Origin: JBDLSY01 sp041170585
Lineage (GTDB): Bacteria; Pseudomonadota; Gammaproteobacteria; Burkholderiales; Burkholderiaceae_C
Direction of reading: 5' to 3'
DNA: 64,000 nt
NCBI GenBank assembly: GCA_041170585.1
Contig: JBEDNN010000010.1
Coordinates: 1-64,000, forward strand
This document shows, piece by piece, positions 7,773-16,009 of the stretch (the stretch's first letter is position 1; each line of letters begins with the position of its first letter). Made by a program: the position numbers and the translations under genes. The notes beneath the pieces were generated by a model, which worked only from the letters and a program-made list of their open reading frames with translations, ran no database searches and was not told where the DNA came from.

Positions 7773-10046
7773 ATGAACACATTAACGACAATCCCTATAC
7801 CCTCTATATCTATTTTAAATAAAGACAACATTTATCGCAATGAAGCGCACAGTGAAGCAATTAATAACGAAACAATAAATGAAACAATAAATGAAACAAT
7901 AAATGAAATTATAAATGAAATTATAAATGAAACTGAACTAACGCCTTCTCCTAGTACGCTTGGTTTACGCTTAAAAACAAATAAAAATAGTTTAAATGAA
8001 GCTATTGAGTTACTGTCTTCTATGCGATTTTCTATCGCTTTGTTAATGTTGGTAGCCTCTGCTAGTGTGATAGGTACAGTCGTAGAACAAAATAAGCCGT
8101 GGGTTAATTATGTGAATCAGTTTGGAGTATTTTGGGCAGAAATACTCCAAAATCTAGGTGTATTTTCAGTGTATAACGCGTGGTGGTTTTTATTAATAAT
8201 GGCTTTTTTAGTGGTATCTTTAGTATTGTGTTTATTACGAAATGTGCCTCCTATGTTACGAGAAATGCGTAGTTTTAAGACACGTATGGGACGTGTGGGA
8301 GTATTAGCACACCCTCATCGTGGTCAAAGCATTCAGCCCGCTAATTTATTAGATACACACAACGCTGTTATTGCCCATTTAAAACAAGCAGGTTATCGCT
8401 TTAATAGTCAATTACGTGGTGATACACTCACTGAACAAATGATTGCCGCTAAAAAAGGGACAACCAATCGTTGGGGTTATATTTTAGCCCACAGTGGAAT
8501 GGTGATTGTTTTAGTAGGCGGACTTTTAGACAGTGAATTGCCTTTAAGATTAGTCGGTTTAGTTCGTGGGGCAGTCCCTATACAAGACAATCAGTTAATT
8601 TCGCAGGTTCAGTCTGTGAGCCGCCTACCGTTAAATAATCCTAGTTACCGCGCAAATGTATTAGTACCTGAAGGTGCAAGTACGCAAAATGCTGTGGTTA
8701 ATTATCAAGATGGTGTATTGATTCAGCCGTTACCGTTTGAATTAACATTAAAAAAATTTAATGTCGAGTATTATTCCACTGGAATGCCAAAATTATTTAC
8801 TAGTGATGTGATTGTTCGCGACCCTGATACGGGTAAAAGTTTTGAGAAGAAAATTATTGTCAATGAACCCTTAAATTACAAGGGTGTAACAGTTTATCAA
8901 AGTAGCTTTGATGATGGTGGTAGTCGCTTACAACTTAAGGCTTACCCATTGACAGGGCAAAAAAACGATACTTTTTCGTTAAAAGGCATCGTTGGCAACA
9001 ATATTTTATTAGCCAATCGCTCTGCTTTAACTATAGAATTGTCAGCGTATCGACCTATTAATGTAGAAGATTTTTCTAACACAGTTTTAACTAAGCCTTC
9101 TACTGTATCCGATAATTTGAATACCGTATTAGGTGTGCCTGCCCCCCGCAACAAACACTTGCGTAACGTAGGGCCTTCCGTTATGTATAAATTACGCGAC
9201 AGTGCAGGTCAAGCAAAAGAATACCATGCCTATCAATTACCGATTAAATTAGGTGATGAGGGTCAAATTGAAGAGTCAGCACAGGCTATATTACTGCTGG
9301 GTATGCGAAATACGCCGAGTGAAGCCTTTAAGTTTATACGGTTTCCAGCTGATGAAAATGGTACCGCATTAGAATATATGCGTTTAAGAGCTGCACTGGC
9401 TAATCCAGTTATACAACAGCGTGCAGCCTCGGCCTTTGCTTTAAAAAGTGCTGCTGGAGAACGGCGAAGTATTGAATCAAGACAGCAATTACAGATGAGT
9501 GCTGAAAAGGCTTTAAGTATGTTTGCTGGCACGGCTAAATCAGGTGGTTTTACGGCAATTGCGGCATTTATTGATAAAAATGTGCCTAAAGCACAAGCAG
9601 AAACTATGGCAATGGTTATTTTAAGAGTATTGTCGGGTGTTGCTTGGGACGTATGGCAGCAAGCAAGAATTGAAGCAGGATTGCCTATTTTAGATAACAC
9701 AGAAGCTAATCAATTGTTTTTACAAACGGCTTTAACAGCGTATAGCGACAGTTTTTTATTGGGTGCACCTTTTATACTTCAATTAGAAGAGGCTCAACAT
9801 AAGCAAGCCAGTGTGTTTCAGGTGACTAAAAGTCCAGGTAAATCAGTCGTTTATTTAGGAGCCTTACTATTAGTAGCAGGTATATTTGCTATGTTTTATA
9901 TTCGTGAGTGTCGTTTATGGGTATGGTTAAAAATAATTGATAAAAATAATACTGATGTAGTATGGGCCTTATCTGCACCTAAGCGTGGCTTGGCCTTTAA
10001 AACGGAATATCTACATTGGCAGCGTATTTTAGGTCACAAGGCATAG
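7773..10046 (+). CDS. resB: System II cytochrome c maturation protein ResB/Ccs1
   Basis: Partner of CcsA in heme export and ligation to c-type cytochromes. The 757-residue protein shows the ResB pattern. Two membrane spans lie near residues 86-105 and 120-150. A third follows in WGYILAHSGMVIVLVGGLL at about 230, then a large external domain of some 450 residues with the motif VNEPLNYKGVTVYQSSFDDG. A last span, VVYLGALLLVAGIFAMFYI, lies near 700. The N-terminus carries an unusual INET/INEI repeat of about 20 residues encoded by tandem DNA repeats. The stop is separated by one base from the ampD start, so the two are probably translated from one message. Confidence 0.93.
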   Translation: MNTLTTIPIPSISILNKDNIYRNEAHSEAINNETINETINETINEIINEIINETELTPSPSTLGLRLKTNKNSLNEAIELLSSMRFSIALLMLVASASVIGTVVEQNKPWVNYVNQFGVFWAEILQNLGVFSVYNAWWFLLIMAFLVVSLVLCLLRNVPPMLREMRSFKTRMGRVGVLAHPHRGQSIQPANLLDTHNAVIAHLKQAGYRFNSQLRGDTLTEQMIAAKKGTTNRWGYILAHSGMVIVLVGGLLDSELPLRLVGLVRGAVPIQDNQLISQVQSVSRLPLNNPSYRANVLVPEGASTQNAVVNYQDGVLIQPLPFELTLKKFNVEYYSTGMPKLFTSDVIVRDPDTGKSFEKKIIVNEPLNYKGVTVYQSSFDDGGSRLQLKAYPLTGQKNDTFSLKGIVGNNILLANRSALTIELSAYRPINVEDFSNTVLTKPSTVSDNLNTVLGVPAPRNKHLRNVGPSVMYKLRDSAGQAKEYHAYQLPIKLGDEGQIEESAQAILLLGMRNTPSEAFKFIRFPADENGTALEYMRLRAALANPVIQQRAASAFALKSAAGERRSIESRQQLQMSAEKALSMFAGTAKSGGFTAIAAFIDKNVPKAQAETMAMVILRVLSGVAWDVWQQARIEAGLPILDNTEANQLFLQTALTAYSDSFLLGAPFILQLEEAQHKQASVFQVTKSPGKSVVYLGALLLVAGIFAMFYIRECRLWVWLKIIDKNNTDVVWALSAPKRGLAFKTEYLHWQRILGHKA
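7865..7932 (+). repeat. In-frame 12-bp tandem repeat in resB
   Basis: About five to six near-identical copies of a GAAACAATAAAT / GAAATTATAAAT unit, encoding repeated Glu-Thr/Ile-Ile-Asn in the cytoplasmic N-terminal extension of ResB. Unit length is a multiple of three, so copy-number change preserves the frame. Confidence 0.9.
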
Positions 10047-10047
10047 T

Positions 10048-10629
10048 ATGAAGCATACGTTTAAACCAACATGGCTGGACGGTTTACCCCGCTGGGTTAG
10101 CCCAAACCACAACGCTAGACCGATTGATAGTATCATAGACACGGTAGTAATACACAATATCTCTTTACCACCTGAATCATTTGAGCCACGCTGGGTTAGG
10201 CGCTTATTTATGAATCAATTGCCATACCATCAGTTACATCACCCTTATTTTTTTGAAATAGCCTATTTGCGGGTATCGGCACATTTTTATATATCACGGC
10301 GTGGGCGGGTTGTACAGTGTGTGGGTGTGCATCGCCGTGCTTGGCATGCAGGGCAATCGCATTTGGTAACGCCACAAGGTGTTCGTCATAATTTAAATGA
10401 TACATCAATAGGCATTGAATTAGCAGGCTCAGACTCTATTGCTTTTACCGAAGTACAGTATGCGGCTTTATACCGTTTGTTATTGCGTTTAAATAAATTA
10501 CTACCCTTATGTTACATCACAGGACACAGCAATATCGCACCATTACGAAAAACAGATCCTGGGCCCTATTTTGATTGGGTACGCGTTCAAAAAATGCTTC
10601 CTATAAATTTAACAGCTTTGACTAAATAA
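10048..10629 (+). CDS. ampD: 1,6-anhydro-N-acetylmuramyl-L-alanine amidase AmpD
   Basis: Cytoplasmic zinc amidase that cleaves the peptide from anhydro-muropeptides during cell-wall recycling and so lowers the inducer of AmpR-type beta-lactamase control. The 193-residue protein has no signal peptide. Candidate zinc ligands are His in VVIHNISLPP (about residue 36), His in ITGHSNIAP (about 157) and Asp in RKTDPGPYFDW (about 168). The family segments SAHFYISRRG, RRAWHAGQS and NDTSIGIELAG are all present. ATG 10048 follows the resB stop by one base. The gene is complete and of normal length. Confidence 0.95.
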   Translation: MKHTFKPTWLDGLPRWVSPNHNARPIDSIIDTVVIHNISLPPESFEPRWVRRLFMNQLPYHQLHHPYFFEIAYLRVSAHFYISRRGRVVQCVGVHRRAWHAGQSHLVTPQGVRHNLNDTSIGIELAGSDSIAFTEVQYAALYRLLLRLNKLLPLCYITGHSNIAPLRKTDPGPYFDWVRVQKMLPINLTALTK

Positions 10630-10681
10630 AAATAATCGTTTACAATAAGCACTTAAGTGTGAAATAAGTCGTTAAGTTTTA

Positions 10682-10757
<76 letters not shown>

Positions 10758-10816
10758 AACAGATTATTAGGTTGTATTTATAGGTTATAATAATGAAATA
10801 AGTAGTTGTAAGTTTT

Positions 10817-10892
10817 GTCCCCATCGTCTAGAGGCCTAGGACATCGCCCTTTCACGGCGGTAACCGGGGTTCGAATCCCCGTGGGGACGCCA
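10817..10892 (+). tRNA. tRNA-Glu (anticodon TTC)
   Basis: A 76-nt cloverleaf with encoded CCA. The acceptor stem GTCCCCA pairs with TGGGGAC, the anticodon arm is CGCCCTTTCACGGCG with TTC, and the T loop is GGTTCGAATCC. Confidence 0.97.
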
Positions 10893-10901
10893 TATAGATC
10901 T

Positions 10902-10978
10902 GGAGCGGTAGTTCAGTTGGTTAGAATACCGGCCTGTCACGCCGGGGGTCGCGGGTTCGAGTCCCGTCCGCTCCGCCA
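10902..10978 (+). tRNA. tRNA-Asp (anticodon GTC)
   Basis: A 77-nt cloverleaf with encoded CCA. The acceptor stem GGAGCGG pairs with CCGCTCC, the anticodon arm CCGGCCTGTCACGCCGG carries GTC, and the T arm is GCGGGTTCGAGTCCCGT. It starts 9 bp after tRNA-Glu. Confidence 0.97.
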
Positions 10979-10983
10979 AATAG

Positions 10984-11024
10984 TAAAAACTGTTACGAGT
11001 AAGTCACTTGTAGCAGTTTTTTTA
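10984..11024 (+). terminator. Terminator of the tRNA cluster
   Basis: A long imperfect hairpin (AAAACTG..TTACGAGT pairing with ACTTGTAG..CAGTTTT, one G-U) followed by a run of seven T, 6 bp after tRNA-Asp. Confidence 0.85.
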
Positions 11025-11059
11025 TTTGTGTTACTTGTATTTCGTATTATTTTAAGCTT

Positions 11060-11100
11060 TAAAAAAAGCCCCGCAAGTCTTATTTGCGAGGCTTTTTTTA
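11060..11100. terminator. Bidirectional terminator between tRNAs and phasin gene
   Basis: AAAAAAAGCC..CGCAA pairs with TTTGCG..GGCTTTTTTT, giving a U-run on either strand. It lies between the plus-strand tRNA cluster and the minus-strand phasin gene and can serve both. Confidence 0.85.
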
Positions 11101-11115
11101 TGTAGTTTAATTAAT

Positions 11116-11685
11116 TTAAGCTGCTTTTTTTACAGTAGGTTTTGTTGCAACGGGAGCAGTTGTTGCTGATACTGCTGTCAAAGCATTGTCAAATAATTTA
11201 GCAACTTGTGTTTCATAATTAGTTTGTGCTGTTTTAACATGTGTTGCCACTTGTTCAAATACACTAACAATAGATTGAGAGGCATTCTTAGCCATACCAA
11301 CAAACGGCTCACCTTCGTTTGGCATTTTTTTAATACCTGCATCAACTACACTATTGGCTTCAATAGCAAACGCTTGGTAGCTGTCTTGAACTTTAGCTGT
11401 TAATTCTTTTTGTGCTGCCAACGTTAAATTAAATAATTGTTGTGCATGCTTAATCATTGATTCAGCAGCAGGTTGTACATTATTTTGAATAGACTGTGCA
11501 TTGGCGGCTAAGTCTTTATTTGTTGTCAATTGTTCAAATTGAGCTTTAACTGTGTCTGCTTGACTTTGTAACCAATTTTGTTGTGCTGCCGCAATTTTGG
11601 TTGCGTGGGCGGTGAACACTTTAGCAAACTCGTTTGATTGTGTTGATAAAGCCGTTTGAGCTTGTGTAAAATTAAATGTATTCAT
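11116..11685 (-). CDS. Phasin family protein (PHA granule-associated)
   Basis: Phasins coat polyhydroxyalkanoate granules and control their size and number. This 189-residue, all-helical, Ala/Gln/Lys-rich protein follows the phasin_2 pattern: MNTFNFTQAQTALSTQSNEF at the start, a central VKAQFEQL and AQQLFNLTLAAQKEL, EPFVGMAKNASQSIVSVFEQ, and an Ala/Thr/Lys-rich tail ending KKAA. No signal peptide or membrane span. It is monocistronic, with its own promoter and a palindrome at the expected start of transcription and a terminator behind it. Its presence implies that the organism stores PHA, though no synthase gene is in the window. Confidence 0.9.
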   Translation of the reverse strand: MNTFNFTQAQTALSTQSNEFAKVFTAHATKIAAAQQNWLQSQADTVKAQFEQLTTNKDLAANAQSIQNNVQPAAESMIKHAQQLFNLTLAAQKELTAKVQDSYQAFAIEANSVVDAGIKKMPNEGEPFVGMAKNASQSIVSVFEQVATHVKTAQTNYETQVAKLFDNALTAVSATTAPVATKPTVKKAA

Positions 11686-11785
11686 GTTGATTATTGTCCT
11701 AGTGTTTTTTGTAAAATTACAAATCTTGAGTTATAAACTTATAGATTTGTGACAGTACACATTGTATTGTGTTTTAGTTTTTAAA

Positions 11786-11836
11786 TGTTGCAGTGCAACA
11801 TACACAAACTATAGCAATTTTTTTCAGTGTATGCAA
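11786..11836 (-). promoter_or_regulatory. Phasin promoter with overlapping palindromic operator
   Basis: Read on the minus strand: a -35-like TTGCAT (plus 11831-11836), a 17-bp spacer, and -10 TATAGT (plus 11808-11813). Seven bases after the -10 is the perfect 15-bp palindrome TGTTGCACTGCAACA (plus 11786-11800), which would cover the transcription start. TGC-rich palindromes of this kind are known targets of the PHA-responsive repressor PhaR at phasin genes, so this is a probable PhaR operator. A second imperfect inverted repeat (ACAAATCT at 11719, AGATTTGT at 11743) lies in the 5' leader. Confidence 0.65.
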
Positions 11837-11877
11837 GTCGTTTTATTAAAGCACAATAAAATAATACTAAATATTAT

Positions 11878-11956
11878 AGTAAAACACTATAGTAAACACT
11901 ATAGTAAACACTGTAGTAAATATTACAGTGGATAGTAGATATTACAGTAAAGTTAA
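11878..11956. repeat. 14-bp AT-rich tandem repeat
   Basis: Several degenerate copies of an ACACTATAGTAAAC-type unit between the divergent phasin gene and the chorismate-lyase-like gene. Confidence 0.75.
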
Positions 11957-11967
11957 TAAAGGCTAAT

Positions 11968-12513
11968 ATGTCGTTCAATCTAAACCGTGTTCAGTACTCA
12001 AGCCATACACAGTATGATAGTTTGTTACGGTTGCTACTCACACATGACGGCTCAACGACTCGGCTGTGTAGTGCTGTCAATAACAATGCCATGGCTATTC
12101 ACTTACACGAACAATATATTCTTAGTACGACTGAATTTAGTTTATCACCATTAGTCAATGAATTAAATACTATTTTAGGTGGTACGCATTGGTTACAACG
12201 AATCACCAGTTTGCACAATGCTGATGGTGATGTGTTTATGGACAACCTTAGCTTTACAAGGCTTGATGCCGTACCTAATTGGTTTTTAAACGCACTTAAT
12301 GAGGGTAAAATGCCGATAGGTAAGCTGTTAGACCAGCTGTTTATTCAACGTAAACCCGTTGATACTAGTCCGTCTTTACAGGATTTATTATGGAATACAG
12401 TAGGATTAACTGACCAACGAGCAAGCCGCAGCTACAAAATCACAACACCAGATAATGCTTTTATGTTGATTTTTGAAGTATTTCGTGATGCAGTACGGCT
12501 TAAATTGACTTAA
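11968..12513 (+). CDS. Chorismate lyase-like (UbiC-fold) protein
   Basis: This 181-residue protein aligns by eye along the whole length of UbiC, which makes 4-hydroxybenzoate for ubiquinone. SLLRLLLTHDGSTTRLC matches the first helix and strand, THWLQRITSLHNADGDVFMD the central strands, LNEGKMPIGKLLDQLF the LGK-PLG-LF segment, and FMLIFEVF the final strand with the position of the catalytic Glu. However, the Arg-rich substrate segments of true UbiC are poorly kept, so it may be a divergent homologue with another substrate. It is monocistronic, divergent from the phasin gene, and convergent with the flavoprotein gene 6 bp away. Fold assignment is inference from pattern only. Confidence 0.55.
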   Translation: MSFNLNRVQYSSHTQYDSLLRLLLTHDGSTTRLCSAVNNNAMAIHLHEQYILSTTEFSLSPLVNELNTILGGTHWLQRITSLHNADGDVFMDNLSFTRLDAVPNWFLNALNEGKMPIGKLLDQLFIQRKPVDTSPSLQDLLWNTVGLTDQRASRSYKITTPDNAFMLIFEVFRDAVRLKLT

Positions 12514-12519
12514 TTATGA

Positions 12520-13842
12520 TTATTGACTAATCAGTTGCCCAACGCCAACACCCGCAGCCCGACCCGTTGCCCAACAAGCAGTCAGTAAATAGCCGCCTGT
12601 CGATGCTTCCCAATCTAACATCTCACCTGTACAAAATACAGTGGGAATATTATGTAACTGATAATCATGTCCTAAAGATTCCCATGCTACACCGCCTGCA
12701 CTGCTAATTGCTTCGTTCAATGGACGAGTAGACAATAAAGCAATCGGTAAATTTTTAATAGCTTGTGCCAGCTTCATTGGATTATTTAAAATATCAGGCG
12801 GTAAACATTCACGAAGTAAGGTAAATGCCGCACTGTTTAACTTTAAACAGCTATTTAAATGTCCAGAAAGGCTACGCGAACCACGCGACTGACAAGCCAA
12901 TAAAACCTCTGTATTACTATAATGTGGCAGTAAATCAATATAAATAATATAAGGTGCTTTAAGGTATAAATTATCACGCCACATATGACTATGTGCATAG
13001 ACTAACCCGCCTTCAATACCATTTTTTGTCAGGACTAACTCACCTATTTTTTGTGATCCATTATGATTAATCGCAATATTTTTTAGAATAGACCCTGCCT
13101 GCTTGGCAACAAAAAAATTACTCCAAGATACATTAAACCCACAATTGGCAGGTATTAAAGGGTTTACTAACACGCCATAATTAGTCAAAATAGACTGCCA
13201 TGCCCCGTCACTGCCTAACTTACGCCATGAACCACCGCCTAAAGCCAATACCGTTGCATTAGCAACAATTTGAACAATGCCATTAGGCGTTTCAAAGCAT
13301 AATATTTTATTTTTTTCATTTATTATATTTATTGTATTTATTGTATTTATTGTATTTATTGTATTTATTGTATTGTTTTTTATTATATTATTTTTAATAT
13401 TAATATCCGTTTTAGTGGTAGGGCTAAACCCCAACCAACGATGACGGCTATGGAACTGTATACCTTGTGCTTTTAAACGGACTAACCAAGCCCGTAACAA
13501 GGGAGCAGCTTTCATTTGTTCAGGAAAGACTCTGCCACTGCTGCCTACAAATGTTTCAATCCCTAAATCAGTACACCATTGACGTAAAGCTTGGCTATCA
13601 AAAGCATGCAGTGCCTTTAACAATAGGGGAGACACGGGTTTATAACGCTTAAAAAATAATTCGTTGGATTCACTGTGTGTTAAATTTAAGCCACCAATGC
13701 CTGCTAATAATAATTTTCTACCGACGCTAGGCATCGCATCAAATACGTGAATATTACGAACACCCATATTTGCAGCCGTTTCTGCAGCCATCAATCCTGC
13801 TGGACCTGCACCAATAATCGCTAAGGTAATGCTTGTATTCAT
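12520..13842 (-). CDS. HI0933-family flavoprotein (NAD(P)/FAD-dependent oxidoreductase)
   Basis: A soluble FAD protein of the HI0933/YhiN family, in the TIGR03862-like branch; its physiological substrate is unknown. The dinucleotide fold motif AIIGAGPAGLMAAETAA is at residues 8-24, followed by the family-specific GRKLLLAGIGGLNLTHSE. ATVLALGGGSWRKLGSDG lies in the middle, and GGVAWESL and the FAD-contact CTGEMLDWEASTGGYLLTAC at the C-terminus. Between residues about 155 and 185 is an inserted Asn/Ile/Thr run encoded by nine-base tandem repeats, where family members have a short loop. The start is 34 bp beyond the bioF stop on the same strand, so it may be the last gene of the biotin cluster. 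Confidence 0.88.
   Translation of the reverse strand: MNTSITLAIIGAGPAGLMAAETAANMGVRNIHVFDAMPSVGRKLLLAGIGGLNLTHSESNELFFKRYKPVSPLLLKALHAFDSQALRQWCTDLGIETFVGSSGRVFPEQMKAAPLLRAWLVRLKAQGIQFHSRHRWLGFSPTTKTDINIKNNIIKNNTINTINTINTINTINIINEKNKILCFETPNGIVQIVANATVLALGGGSWRKLGSDGAWQSILTNYGVLVNPLIPANCGFNVSWSNFFVAKQAGSILKNIAINHNGSQKIGELVLTKNGIEGGLVYAHSHMWRDNLYLKAPYIIYIDLLPHYSNTEVLLACQSRGSRSLSGHLNSCLKLNSAAFTLLRECLPPDILNNPMKLAQAIKNLPIALLSTRPLNEAISSAGGVAWESLGHDYQLHNIPTVFCTGEMLDWEASTGGYLLTACWATGRAAGVGVGQLISQ
13326..13378 (-). repeat. In-frame 9-bp tandem repeat in the flavoprotein gene
   Basis: About five tandem copies of TATTGTATT (plus strand), encoding repeated Ile-Asn-Thr. The unit keeps the frame. Confidence 0.9.
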
Positions 13843-13876
13843 GACACTTTTAAATATAAAGTTTTAAATATAAAAT

Positions 13877-15115
13877 TTAAAGTTTAAGATGAACTTTAAT
13901 ATGCGTTAAAGCCTGTATTAAACGGTCTATATCGGTTGTGGTATGTAAACACGACAGAGTAATACGTAACCGTGCTGTACCAGCGGGTACTGTTGGTGGG
14001 CGAATCGCAGCCACCCAAAAGCCTTGCTGCCATAACGCTTGCATCACCGCTAAAGCAGCACTGTTACTGCCTATTAATAATGGCTGAATCGGCGTATCAG
14101 AAGGTAATAATTGCCACGTATTAGGGTTTAATGCTAAAAAACTCAACATACTGTGTTTAAAATAAGCAATTAAATCTCGTAAATACGCTTGTCGCCATGT
14201 GTCTTGTGTCATTACACGTAAACTTGCACGTATGCTGCTGGCAAGCAGTGCTGGCGGAGCAGTTGCAAAAATATAACTGCGTGTTGATTGCATCAACCAT
14301 TCAACTAATGTGCTATCACCTGCTACAAAAGCCCCTGCAACACCGGCTGCCTTACCTAAAGTTGCCATATACAGAATACGGCGTTTAAAGTATTGGTGTG
14401 TTAAGCCTGCTTGCATCAGACTACCCGCACCTTTTTCACCTAATACACCAAAGCCGTGGGCATCATCTAATAACAGTAGTGCGTCATAGCGTTCAGATAA
14501 CTCATATAGCGCTGTAATATTAGCAAGGCTACCGTCCATACTAAATACGGCATCACTAATAATTAATTTACGTATAGCTGTACTGTTTTTTAAGCTATTT
14601 TCTAACATCACTAAATCTTGATGGGCATAACGATGAATCACCGCTTTAGACAAACGTGCACCATCAATTAAACACGCGTGGTTTAATTGATCAGAAAAAA
14701 CTGCATCGTCTTCACCGACCAAAGCAGGGATAATTCCTATATTCGCTGCGTATCCCGCATAAAAATATAAGGCACGTGGTAAACCTACAAAGGCCGCCAA
14801 CTCTTCTTCTAAACAGTGATTTTCAAAGCTATGCCCAGAGACTAAAGGCGAAGCACCCGCCCCAACGCCAGCACTATATGCGGTTTGGCAAGCGGCTGTA
14901 ATTAAGTCAGCATGACGCGATAAACCTAAATAGTCATTGCTACAAAAAGCCAATACAGTTTCGTCCGTATGGTTGTATGTGTCAATCACTCTAAGATTTG
15001 CTCCTTGTGCAGGTATCACTATACGGCGAATTCGGCGTAAATAGGCATTATCTAAATCTACAATCGCATCAGAAAAACTGTCTAACCAAGAAGGGCGTAC
15101 TGACTTTAAGTCCAT
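13877..15115 (-). CDS. bioF: 8-amino-7-oxononanoate synthase
   Basis: PLP enzyme that condenses pimeloyl-ACP/CoA with alanine in biotin synthesis. Of 412 residues, the alpha-oxoamine synthase motifs are clear: FCSNDYLGLSRH near residue 55, GASPLVSGHS, LLLLDDAHGFGVLGEKG near 213, and the PLP lysine in YMATLGKAAGVAGAF near 250. It is slightly longer than the usual 385-400. It overlaps the end of bioD by 10 bp on the same strand, indicating translational coupling. Gene order here is bioA-bioD-bioF; bioB and bioC are not in the window. Confidence 0.94.
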   Translation of the reverse strand: MDLKSVRPSWLDSFSDAIVDLDNAYLRRIRRIVIPAQGANLRVIDTYNHTDETVLAFCSNDYLGLSRHADLITAACQTAYSAGVGAGASPLVSGHSFENHCLEEELAAFVGLPRALYFYAGYAANIGIIPALVGEDDAVFSDQLNHACLIDGARLSKAVIHRYAHQDLVMLENSLKNSTAIRKLIISDAVFSMDGSLANITALYELSERYDALLLLDDAHGFGVLGEKGAGSLMQAGLTHQYFKRRILYMATLGKAAGVAGAFVAGDSTLVEWLMQSTRSYIFATAPPALLASSIRASLRVMTQDTWRQAYLRDLIAYFKHSMLSFLALNPNTWQLLPSDTPIQPLLIGSNSAALAVMQALWQQGFWVAAIRPPTVPAGTARLRITLSCLHTTTDIDRLIQALTHIKVHLKL

Positions 15116-15828
15116 AAAATATCATTATTTATAACCACTGAATCTAAATTTTGGTAAGGAATATGGGCTAACAAAGGTACATTTAAAATGCCTTGTAAAT
15201 ATTGTATATTGTCTTGTTGTACGGGCATATTGGGTTCTAATTCATTGGCTACCCACCCCACTAATTGTAAACCTTTATGGCGAATAGCTTGTGCCGTTAG
15301 ATGTGCATGGTTTAAACAACCTAAACGCAAACCGACTACTAAAATAACTGGGATATTTAAAGCACTCGCTAAATCAGCCCCTGTTGTTGTGGGTGATAAA
15401 GGCACATAAAACCCGCCTGCACCTTCAACAATCACAATATCAACTTGCTGCATTAATGTTTGATGGCAAGCGACCAAATATGGTATGTCAATTACAAGCC
15501 CTGCTTTAGCCGCCGCAATATGTGGTGATACCGCTTCGTGCAACAATACGGGGTTATCTAATTGTGAGGATACTACCATGTTAGATGCAGATCGCAACTG
15601 TATAACATCGTCGTTGTTTGGTACACCATTAATGAGTGTTGTACCTGCAGCAACAGGCTTCATACCCACTATTTTTAAATGTTGATACTGTGAATGAGTC
15701 GTTAAATATTTTAAAAGCAATGTTGCAAAATAAGTTTTGCCTATACCTGTATCTGTGCCTACAATAAAACAAGACCACGGAGCAGATATATTGAGTTGTT
15801 TTACAGTATGAGACGGGTGAATATTCAT
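15106..15828 (-). CDS. bioD: Dethiobiotin synthetase
   Basis: ATP-dependent carboxylation and ring closure of 7,8-diaminopelargonate to dethiobiotin. The 240-residue protein has the P-loop FIVGTDTGIGKTYFATLL near residue 22, MKPVAAG with the substrate lysine, VEGAGGFYVPLS and the C-terminal VANELEPNM. ATG 15828 is chosen over an in-frame TTG at 15831. The region just upstream, toward bioA, contains a hairpin-rich repeat (15867-15978). Overlap with bioF shows coupling downstream. Confidence 0.94.
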   Translation of the reverse strand: MNIHPSHTVKQLNISAPWSCFIVGTDTGIGKTYFATLLLKYLTTHSQYQHLKIVGMKPVAAGTTLINGVPNNDDVIQLRSASNMVVSSQLDNPVLLHEAVSPHIAAAKAGLVIDIPYLVACHQTLMQQVDIVIVEGAGGFYVPLSPTTTGADLASALNIPVILVVGLRLGCLNHAHLTAQAIRHKGLQLVGWVANELEPNMPVQQDNIQYLQGILNVPLLAHIPYQNLDSVVINNDILWT

Positions 15829-15866
15829 CAAAAGATATTAATTAAAGATTGTTTCAATGTTGTACA

Positions 15867-15978
15867 TTGTAAGGGCAACCCTTGTGGTTGCCCTTCTTCA
15901 TTATCGCCGTCATTATGTGGTTGCCCTTCTTCATTATCGCCATCATTATTTGGGTATCCACGAAGATTACCCTTACAA
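15867..15978. repeat. Hairpin repeat element C inside the bio cluster
   Basis: Bounded by inverted ends TTGTAAGGG and CCCTTACAA. Just inside the left end is a strong hairpin GGGCAACC-CTTGT-GGTTGCCC. Then a 33-bp unit beginning GTGGTTGCCCTTCTTC occurs twice in direct tandem (15884-15916 and 15917-15949, one difference). Its GC content is well above its surroundings. It occupies the whole bioA-bioD gap and may act as an mRNA-structuring element. Only one copy is in the window. Confidence 0.75.
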
Positions 15979-16009
15979 GTCATATTTGATTACTTTAGCT
16001 GCGTAGATA

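Noticed and set aside
9263..9700. 145-codon frame antisense to resB
   Set aside because: Shadow of the conserved ResB frame.
10815..11105. A 96-codon plus-strand open frame
   Set aside because: It runs straight through tRNA-Glu and tRNA-Asp and the tRNA terminator; its sequence (RGLGHRPFTAVTGVRIP) is translated tRNA.
15884..15949. Two 33-bp repeats as a CRISPR array
   Set aside because: The units are directly adjacent with no spacers and no cas genes are in the window.
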